Shown here in pieces: positions 57,401 through 64,000 of a stretch of 64,000 bases of DNA. The position numbers and the translations under genes are program-made. Every line of letters starts with the position of its first letter. Within the stretch, counting starts at the first letter, position 1. Below the pieces are notes generated by a model. It had not been told where the DNA came from. It ran no database searches and saw only the letters and a program-made list of their open reading frames with translations. The stretch covers positions 14,624,360 through 14,688,359 of the forward strand of contig AP025040.1 in assembly GCA_036186865.1 (NCBI GenBank). The letters run 5' to 3'. Source of the stretch: Eustoma russellianum. Lineage: Eukaryota > Streptophyta > Magnoliopsida > Gentianales > Gentianaceae.

Positions 57401-57842
57401 ACATTCTTGTACATGACAGTAACCAATATCTTGATTTATGCGACAGGGAATAAGAAATGACTTTTTAAGGCATCAACTGGAAGATACCGAAACATTGACC
57501 GAGGAGATAATTGATGAGACAGTGAAGCTGTTTCTGGATCAAGTCAAGGATGGCACTTGGGAATCTGGGGGGTGGCCTGAAGTCTCAACAGATTACTCCT
57601 TGTCAAAACTGGCGGTTAACACGTACACAAGATTCTTGGCAAGGGTACTCTCTGATCGCCCAGAAGGTAACAAAATTTACGTGAATTGTTATTGTCCTGG
57701 TTCGGTGAAGACAGCTATGACAGGTTGGACAGGACATCTTTCTCCTGAGGAGGGTGCTGATACTGCTGTTTGGCTCTCGCTTCTTCCCGACATGTTTGTT
57801 AGTGGCAAATTGTTTGCTGAGAGACGTGAAATCAAGTTCTAA
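48440..57842 (+). CDS. Short-chain dehydrogenase/reductase, carbonyl-reductase-like, four exons
   Basis: This is an NAD(P)-dependent oxidoreductase of the salutaridine reductase/neomenthol dehydrogenase-like SDR group; the substrate cannot be told from sequence. Exons 48440-48594, 56521-56779, 56979-57173 and 57447-57842 join with GT-AG introns in phase (1005 nt, 334 aa). The start was chosen at MADESS, not the upstream in-frame Met, because it begins the Ser-rich then Lys/Arg-rich leader that continues to SLLRTIPYSDHQ. Motifs: cofactor loop TGANRGIG (63-70), NNAG (140-143), catalytic Ser193 in NVTS, and YSLSK with Tyr253 and Lys257. It is full length and undamaged. Intron 1 (48595-56520) carries a solo LTR with a nested copia element, both in the gene's orientation or permissive to splicing. 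The position matches the order of Arabidopsis At5g61830 (recalled). Confidence 0.93.
49287..49523 (+). repeat. 5' LTR of copia element 2
   Basis: It starts TGAAGGAATTAG and ends GCTTTCA, 237 bp, with a TATA box (TATAAATA) at 49451-49458. Confidence 0.95.
49524..49539 (+). other. Primer-binding site of copia element 2
   Basis: TGGTATCAGAGCGATG directly follows the LTR and matches the complement of the tRNA-iMet 3' end over 12 bases. Confidence 0.92.
49722..49889 (+). repeat. 84-bp tandem duplication in the leader of copia element 2
   Basis: Two head-to-tail units start CAACCGAAGAGTGGTTGTCC at 49722 and 49806 with few differences. They lie in the untranslated leader just before gag. Confidence 0.88.
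49918..51363 (+). CDS. Gag and protease start of copia element 2
   Basis: 481 codons. The gag domain (SDNYQLWSTLMKKAI, WEIHDQCVFTWLIQNIEP, LAITYG, EELWNRFQKVWMEID, EQRLYQLLMSV) is followed by the zinc knuckle CTHCGKKKHLRKDC at about residues 285-298 and a proline-rich linker. The C-terminus enters the aspartic protease, but the motif reads WILDYGATDT, where DSG or DTG with D(H) is expected, so the protease looks inactive. The frame stops at 51361-51363, while homologous coding continues in the -1 frame from about 51339. Copia elements usually have a single Gag-Pol frame, so this is probably a frameshift mutation. Confidence 0.9.
   Translation: MSGSSEQKPENTDLAIQLVNLLRNSLSIQSPTINQDNLSLGIKLSSDNYQLWSTLMKKAIGGRGRSLHLTKSPPAATDSEYTQWEIHDQCVFTWLIQNIEPNLVNNVSQYPTAKALWDGLAITYGIEADSLQVFNLHKRANAIKQGGSSLEELWNRFQKVWMEIDRREPNPMRDPEDITIYNSKIQEQRLYQLLMSVEDRFEAVRRDLLKREPLPSPETAYAAIRREEARMGILRGSAPSETEGSSQGVGAGLRLRGTTDGRRTDPPRSQTSSRGGDDKSKLICTHCGKKKHLRKDCFELVGYPDWWIPRQGEKSKPEETGRGLVAVSTKGGASTAKNPKNPNSFGCKQEEEGEHSGGGENTPEGRVGESKNPNPQFFPQMPPPPLYYTCTTPFPKIPLSNPLPQTLFPCSSQNTPPPLPHPHTPENSLALNTSLSVRNPKHTEWILDYGATDTMSFDPCDFNHLNPSNLPKHISKPPVET
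51339..54518 (+). pseudogene. Pol of copia element 2 with one in-frame stop
   Basis: In the frame shifted from gag: end of protease (GDLIPVKGSGS), GAG-pre-integrase (LWLWHRRLGHPS), integrase with the catalytic D, D and E regions (HSDVWGP, LRSDNGGEY, NGVAERKNR), a diverse linker, RT (ARLVAKGYTQ, NAFLHGEL, LYGLKQSPRAW, IIYVDDMVITG) and RNase H (SSAEAEFRGI, KCDNKAAISI, DRTKHIEID). TGA at 54054-54056 replaces a conserved Trp codon (DADW) at the RNase H start. The frame then continues to a final TGA at 54516-54518, which is also the first three bases of the 3' LTR. All catalytic motifs of INT and RT are kept. Confidence 0.92.
54505..54515 (+). other. Polypurine tract of copia element 2
   Basis: TTGAGGGGGAG immediately precedes the 3' LTR; it also encodes the last pol residues. 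Confidence 0.85.
54516..54752 (+). repeat. 3' LTR of copia element 2
   Basis: It is identical to the 5' LTR except for one base and is followed by the duplicated target TGTAG. Confidence 0.95.
54753..54870 (+). repeat. Short hairpin-bearing repeats at the copia insertion site
   Basis: Units containing GAAGCGCCTAATGTAGGCGT recur (54753-54870 and, broken, at 49200-49286). CGCCTA and TAGGCG form a 6-bp stem around ATG. The TGTAG target lies in this loop and right arm. The repeat belongs to the surrounding solo LTR. Confidence 0.65.
55320..56520. other. Rest of SDR intron 1
   Basis: Apart from a branch-site-like and AG acceptor context at 56519-56520, no element was recognised. Confidence 0.45.
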
Positions 57843-59133
57843 AGGCAGAACCTTCCGCTCTATGTGGATGATTGTGCATCCTGAGGCCATATTCTTCAAC
57901 CAATATAGAGCACCCACGTGACTTTATTGTCTCGTGACGACGATAAGGGATAGACAGTTTGAGCTTTGGGATGCTGGGGAAGCCTTTTTGATCTCAACGT
58001 GAAATGGATTCAATTCCTGGAGTGTTCAATGGTGGACGCAGATGCGGGTGCTGATTGGGAAGTAAAAGTTAATTGTTATGGTTAGAGATTCCTGTTCCAT
58101 TTATTTGTGTTAGTTTCTTTAGACTATGTTCCATTAGGGAAACTAGGATTCATGACGAACATTAGATCATGTTCTTCTTTTTGTTCATTCTTTTATTACT
58201 TCTCTTGATAACAGAACATTAGGTCATCATAATCTTTGGTTTTAATCTTTATAATTCATAGTTTGATAGCTTTGTTATTTCAATATACTCGAATAAACAC
58301 ATACCGTACGTGTTCAACAAATTTTCTGCCCCCAGTAGGTGCCAAGTAGGTAGAGTTTGAACACTAGAAGACCGCTGAGTTGTTGGTTTAGTCAAGAAAT
58401 TAATTCTCCCTGCAACACACTAATTACACGTTTTCAGAATTGTTTTGAGGGATGGGAGCTTCTTAACCAAGGTAGCATATTATTAAATGAGAACTCATAA
58501 ACACATACTCCACTCCATAAAGCATGCTATCATATGGAAAACAGAGCCAAAAGATAGTGTGCGGATCAGGATGCCTACAAAATGACACAACATGTAACGA
58601 CCATTTGAATTTTTGTCCTAAACTTAGGGACATATAGTTTCACAAATGAACACTTATTTGATTTACATCTTCAACCTTGATTGATCATCTACAATAATGC
58701 CTTAGAATCTGAATATGATGTCACCATTATGATGTCACATTACTAAATACTAAAGGTCAAATTTTCAATCTCATCATCGTCTATTGAAAATAGTTTATCT
58801 GGAGTTAAATATTATTTAAGTTCGTAATTAAATATGTTTATGCTTACCATGCTGTTTTTCAATCACTTATTGAGATGAATAACTTTCAATCACTTATCAA
58901 GATGAATCATTGTTTAACAATATATCTTTTTTAATAGGTCAACATCATTATTTAGCCCAACCTAAGAATATTTACGAGATAGTCTCTACCATGTAGCATT
59001 TCATGACGTAGACTGAAGATGTATAGCAACCATATTTAATAGGAGCCAGTCTCTAGCGTCATGAAACTTATAGCAAAAAAATTCTAGTTTAGTCCTTGCT
59101 TATTCAAAAATAGGTGACGGAAGTTAACATTAG
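57843..59133. other. SDR 3' region and intergenic DNA
   Basis: An AATAAA at 58292-58297, about 450 nt past the SDR stop, may end the transcript. No further gene was found up to the LTR at 59139. Confidence 0.4.
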
Positions 59134-59138
59134 CTCTT

Positions 59139-59854
59139 TGTTGGAGTATTAGTCCAGTCCATTTGTTATTGGACATTTTATGAAGCCCAAATGATTTGGG
59201 CATTATGGTGCATATCTTAGAAGCCCTGGAAGGCTGTTTTTAGAGGCTGAATTCGACTGCACTATAGAACAACTGAGAGTTGGGAAAAACAGAGAGAGAA
59301 AAATTTCGCATATTGCAGATTTTCTGGGCAGCCTCTGCTTCTTTGACGATCGCCGGAGATCCAACTGTTGGATTTTGCTGAAATTTGGACAGCATCTTCG
59401 GAACACACAGGGCTACATTCTGACCGTTCAGAATTTCAATCCGAGCTCTGGATCGTTTTTAATCGCTGCTGGTGTTAGCTGCGGTTTTTGGTGAAATTTC
59501 TGCATTTTTGTTCCCTCTCAATTGTTGTCTCTTATGTATGTTGTTGTTGGTGGGCTGTAACATCCTTGTAGACTGATTTGGGTGTTTTTACCCTCAATTT
59601 CATAATAAGAAAAGAAGAAGGGTGGACTCCTTACAAGTCCCGTGGTTTTTTATCCTTCACATTGAAGGGGTTTTTCCACGTATAAATCTCTTGTGTTGTT
59701 TGAAGCTTTATCTTGGATAATTTGCTTGAGGTTTTGATGTGTGATTGATCTTTGCTTGGTGAATCAATTGTGGTGAATTGGTTGAGCATTTTGGTTGGTT
59801 GTCTTGAAGTTGATCCTTGTAGGTGTTGTATCCTACTTGTTGCTTCCCCCCACA
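59139..59854 (+). repeat. 5' LTR of copia element 3 (about 716 bp)
   Basis: It starts TGTTGGAGTATTAG and ends CCCCCACA, two bases before the primer-binding site. Because the 3' LTR is cut off, the exact end is inferred. Confidence 0.8.
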
Positions 59855-59856
59855 AC

Positions 59857-59868
59857 TGGTATCAGAGC
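59857..59868 (+). other. Primer-binding site of copia element 3
   Basis: TGGTATCAGAGC is a perfect match to the 12-base tRNA-iMet complement. Confidence 0.92.
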
Positions 59869-59887
59869 ATTTGGTTAAACTATAGAT

Positions 59888-62800
59888 ATGGAATCTGGAA
59901 ATCATTCTATGGTTAAATTGACATCAACCAATTATTCCATTTGGCGTCCTATGATGGAAGATTTGCTATACTGTAAAGATTTGTTTGACCCAATTGATGT
60001 GGATAAAACCAAGAAAGATGACACGCCCACTAAACCCGAGAAGATGTCAGATAAAGAATGGGAAAAGCTAAAGAGAAAGACATTGGGAACAATTAGACAG
60101 TGGATTGACATTAGCATATTCAATTATGTGTCCCAAGAGAATGAGCCACTTGAGTTGTGGAGAAAATTAGAGGGTCTTTATGAAAGAAAGACTGCTCATA
60201 ACAAGTCCTCATTGATTAAGAGACTTGTTAATCTCAAGTTGAAGCCAGGGAAGTCAGTTTCTGAGCATCTAAGTGACTTTCAAGATATCATTAACAAGTT
60301 GACTGTGATGAAGATTGTTCTTGATGATGAGTTGCAGGCTTTATTCCTATTGAGTTCTCTGCCGGACAGTTGGGAAACCTTGGTTGTGTCCATCAGCAAC
60401 TCAGCTCCAGATGGTACGCTTTCATTGGATGTCATTAAAGAGAGCATGTTCAATGAAGAGCTTAGAAGAAAGGAGATGGGGGTTGATATTTCACAGACAC
60501 TTGTGGTAGAGAATAGAGGAAGAAGCAAGAGTAGATGTCCCAAGGGGCGTGGCAAGTCAAAGTACAGGTCCAAGTCCAAGGATGTGAGAGAACCCACGAT
60601 ATGTCACTATTGTAGCAAGCCTGGCCATATTCAAAAATTTTGCTACAAGTTGAAAAGAGATCAGCGACAGAAGAAAAATGATCATCATAAAGAGGGTGAG
60701 GACAAAAATACAGTTGCGACAGCTTCTACTTCAGATGATTCTGTTTCTTTGATTTGTACTACTGGGGATTGTTGTCATGTTGACAATTCCGATTCTGAAT
60801 GGCTTGTTGATACTGGGGCTTCTTATCATTGTGTTCCTATTAAGGAGTACTTTATTGACTACCGAGCTGGTGATTTTGGTAGTGTGAAGATGGAAAACCA
60901 GAGTTCAGCTAGTATTGTTGGAATTGGAGATATTCGAGTACAAACCAGTGTTGGGTGCTATTTGACATTGAGAGATGTTCGCCACATTCCAGATTTACGC
61001 CTCAATTTATTGTCTGCTAATGTACTTGATCAAGAAGGTTACAAGCACACTTTTGGTGAGGGTAAATGGAAATTGACTAAAGGTTCATTGACTGTTGCTC
61101 GTGGCAAACTCTGTTGCACCTTGTATAAGACACACTTGAAAGTGTGTACTAGTGAGTTGAATGCTGTTGAAGAGAAAACTTCATCTAACTTATGGCATCT
61201 AAGATTGGGGCATGTCAGTGAGAAGGGTATAAAGTTGTTGGCTGGTAAGTCTCTTATTCCTGTTGATGTTACCATCTCTCTTGACCCTTGTGATCATTGT
61301 TTAGCAGGAAAGCAACATAGAGTTTCTTTTCCGAGGAGATCGACAAGAAAGAAAGTGAAGCTAGAGTTGGTCTACTCTGATGTGTGTGGTCCCATAGAGG
61401 TGGAATCACTTGGTGGTAACAAATACTTTATTACTTTTATTGATGATGCTACTCGGAGAACTTGGGTTTATATGATGAAGAACAAAAGCGAGGTGTTTGG
61501 TATCTTTCAGAAGTTTCATGCCATGGTGGAAAGAGAGTCAGATTGCAAATTGAAGCGTCTCCGAACTGATAATGGAGGTGAATACACTTCAAATGAGTTT
61601 AAAGCATATTGCTCAAGATATGACATTCGGCATAAAAGAACATAACCTGGTACTCCACAACACAATGGTGTTGCCGAAAGGATGAACAGAACTATTGTTG
61701 AAAAAGTGAGATGTATGCTTAGGATGTCCAATCTTCCTAAGTCGTTTTGGGGAGAAGCAGTTGGAACCGCTGTGTACTTGATAAATAGAGCACCATCAGT
61801 TCCTTTGGAGTTTGAGATTCATGAGAGGGTATGGTTCGAGAAAGATCCCTCTTATTCTCATTTGAGGGTGTTAGGATGCAAGGCTTTCATGCATGTGCCG
61901 AAGGAACAGAGATTGAAGCTTGATTTCAAGACTTCTCCTTGTGTGTTTGTTGGATATGGTGATGAAGAGTTTGGTTACAGACTTTATGATCCAGCAAAGC
62001 AAAAAGTTGTGAGGAGTAGAGATGTTGTCTTTTATGAGCACGAGATGGGTTTTCATCTCTTAGGTGCTGGTAAGACTAATTCTACTGATTTCTCTCATGG
62101 TGTTACTGATATGTCTCCTATTTCTGTTCCAGATGATCAACAGACAGGTGATGCTCCCGAGGATGGTCATGACACCATTCATGAACATGACCATATTGAA
62201 GAGGTACAACCAGAAGTTGTACCACAACCTGATGATGAAGATGTCGATATTGAACATGGAGAGTCTTCTAATCAGGGGGAGCAATTCAGCCCACAGGTGG
62301 AAGAGCAAACAGTTAGAAAGTCAACCCGAGTTCGACAACCTTCAAGACTTTATCCTAGTTCAGATTATATCCTAATCACGGATGAGGGGGAGCCTGAGAG
62401 CCTTCAAGAGGCGTTGTCACATCCAGACAAAGACCATTGGTTCAAGGCTATGCAAGAGGTGATGGATTCTTTGAAGAAGAATGAAACCTATGACTTGGTG
62501 AAGCGTCCAACAGGGAAGAAAGTCTTGAAGAACAGGTGGTTGTTTAAGAACAAGAAAGATGGGCATAAGCTAGTGAGGCGGAAGGCAAGACTAATGGTGA
62601 AGGGATGCCACCAGAAGAAAGGCATCGACTTTGATGAGATTTTTGCACCAGTGGTGAAGATGACTTCCATTCGTATAATTTTGGGACTAGCTGCCAGTTT
62701 GGATCTTGAACTTGAACAACTTGATGTAAAAACTGCTTTTTTACATGGTGATTTGAATGAGGAGATTTACATGGAGCAGCCGGAAGGATTTGAAGTCAAA

Positions 62801-63946
62801 GGAAAGGAGAATTTTGTTTGCAAGTTGAAAAAGAGTCTCTATGGACTCAAGCAGGCACCAAGACAATGGTACCGCAAGTTTGATTCCTTTATGAGTACTA
62901 ATGGGTACAAGCGAACTTCTGCAGATCCTTGTGTTTATTTTAGAAAGTTCTCTGAAGGTAACTTCATTATCTTTTGCTTGTATGTTGACGATATGTTGAT
63001 AGTGGGACAAGATGTTGAGATGATTCGCAGGTTGAAAGAGGATTTGTCAAAGTCCTTTGATATGAAGGATTTGGGTCCTGCAAAGCAAATTCTTGGCATT
63101 GAAATTGTTCGTGATAGAAAAGCTGGTAAGCTTTGGTTGTCACAAGAGAAGTATATTGAACGGGTGCTTGAAAGGTTCAATATGAAGAATGCCAAGCCAG
63201 TTAATACACCACTTGCAGGTCATTTCAAGTTGAGCAAGCGGTGTTGTCCTACTACCGAGAAAGAGAAGGAAAGTATGTCACATATTCCTTACTCCTCTGC
63301 TGTTGGTTCATTGATGTATGCTATGGTGTGTACAAGACCGGATATAGCACATGCTGTTGGACTGGTTAGCAGATTCTTGGCTAATCCAGGAAAGGTTCAC
63401 TGGGAAGCTGTAAAGTGGATCTTGAGATATTTGCATGACACCTCAAAATTGAGTTTGTGTTTTGGAGGTGGTGAGCCTATTCTTGAGGGATTTACAGATG
63501 CTGACATGGCTGGTGATCTTGATAACAGAAGGTCTACCTCTGGTTACTTATTCAAATTTGCAGGGGGAGCCATTTCATGGCAATCCAAGCTACAGAAGTG
63601 TGTAGCATTGTCTACTACCGAGGCAGAGTTTATAGCAGCTGTGGAAGCATGTAAAGAAATGCTTTGGTTGAAACGTTTCTTTCAAGAGTTGGGTTTGAAG
63701 CAAATGGAGTATGTTGTGTTTTGTGATAGTCAAAGTGCTATGGACTTGAGTAAAAATAGCATGTACCATGCTCGCACAAAGCATATTGATGTGAGGTATC
63801 ATTGGTTGCGTGATGTCATTGAAGAGCAACTAATGAAGTTGAAGAAGATTCACACCAACAAGAATGGTGCTGATATGTTGACAAAGGTAGTTCCAGGAAG
63901 CAAGCTTGAATTTTGTTCCAAGCTTGCAGGTATGTCCTTTCGATGA
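59888..63946 (+). pseudogene. Gag-Pol polyprotein of copia element 3 with a single in-frame stop
   Basis: The frame of 1353 codons is open except for TAA at 61643-61645 (codon 586), inside integrase just before PGTPQHNGVAER. Order: gag (YSIWRPMMEDLLY, LYERKTAHNK), zinc knuckle CHYCSKPGHIQKFC, protease WLVDTGASYH, GAG-pre-integrase LWHLRLGHVS, integrase (YSDVCGP, LRTDNGGEY, NGVAERMNR), RT (FAPVVKMTSIR, TAFLHGDL, LYGLKQAPRQW, LYVDDMLIVG) and RNase H. All catalytic motifs read as in active relatives. The stop separates the protein into 585 codons and a 754-codon second frame beginning at a later Met (61682). Confidence 0.95.
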
Positions 63947-63975
63947 GCTTTGCATATGATCTTCCCCAAATTGGA

Positions 63976-63989
63976 CTGGAGGGGGAGAT
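63976..63989 (+). other. Polypurine tract of copia element 3
   Basis: CTGGAGGGGGAGAT lies directly before the 3' LTR start and after the pol stop. Confidence 0.8.
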
Positions 63990-64000
63990 TGTTGGGGTAT
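63990..64000 (+). repeat. 3' LTR of copia element 3, first 11 bases
   Basis: TGTTGGGGTAT repeats the 5' LTR start with one difference, then the window ends. Confidence 0.8.

Larger units (their letters stand above)
59139..64000 (+). mobile_element. Tnt1/Tork-like copia retrotransposon (element 3, cut by window end)
   Basis: 5' LTR (59139-59854), primer-binding site, one long gag-pol frame, polypurine tract, and the first 11 bases of the 3' LTR (63990-64000, TGTTGGGGTAT versus TGTTGGAGTAT at the 5' copy). Residue patterns in RNase H (FTDADMAGDLDNRRSTSGY, CDSQSAMDLSKNSMYHARTK-like) are those of Tnt1-type elements. CTCTT (59134-59138) is the left flank; the right flank is outside the window. 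Confidence 0.95.

Overview
The window is nuclear DNA of a flowering plant, most likely a eudicot. The evidence is intron-split genes, Ty1/copia and Ty3/gypsy-type LTR elements, RTE-like LINE pieces, several tRNA-derived SINE families and fold-back MITEs. Three host genes can be rebuilt exon by exon. From left to right they are a Ca2+-dependent mitochondrial ATP-Mg/Pi carrier (APC type, minus strand, 19993-27128), a Stress-up-regulated Nod19 domain protein (minus strand, 40472-43830, carrying a 1-nt frameshift) and a short-chain dehydrogenase/reductase (plus strand, 48440-57842). From memory this is the gene order of Arabidopsis At5g61810-At5g61820-At5g61830, so the host genes appear to be an ancient syntenic block stretched by transposons.

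Layout. 1-5303: decayed minus-strand copia element. 5304-10550: gene-free, with four Au-like SINEs, a pair of fold-back MITEs, a LINE piece and a TS-like SINE. 10553-12261: copia remnant whose reverse-transcriptase segment is inverted between two direct LTRs. 12262-15771: mostly featureless, with one SINE. 15772-18376: a 2.6-kb solo LTR flanked by the target duplication TCCTA, holding two tandem arrays of hairpin-forming units. 18377-19900: SINE and LINE debris. 19993-27128: APC gene, intron 1 swollen by LINEs, SINEs and microsatellites. 28580-36065: minus-strand gypsy-like element without recognisable pol and with very unequal LTRs. 36066-40471: gene-free, with a minisatellite, an AT palindrome and SINEs. 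40472-43830: Nod19 gene. 43831-48439: SINE and LTR fragments. 48440-57842: SDR gene, whose 7.9-kb first intron contains a solo LTR (49081-55314) that itself carries a young copia element (49287-54752, 237-bp LTRs with one difference, 5-bp target duplication TGTAG). 59139-64000: Tnt1/Tork-like copia element, cut off by the window end.

The three host genes act in separate places: carrier in the inner mitochondrial membrane, Nod19 protein probably secretory or membrane-bound, SDR probably soluble. Nothing indicates a shared pathway. The most unusual signal is the array at 17395-17671. It holds five units, each an exactly 46-nt hairpin, whose 8-bp stems differ in sequence from unit to unit but stay complementary, while the 30-nt interior is almost invariant. 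An inner pair also changes from C-G to T-A. This pattern of compensatory change suggests selection on structure within an LTR. All homology statements rest on reading motifs by eye; no search was run.
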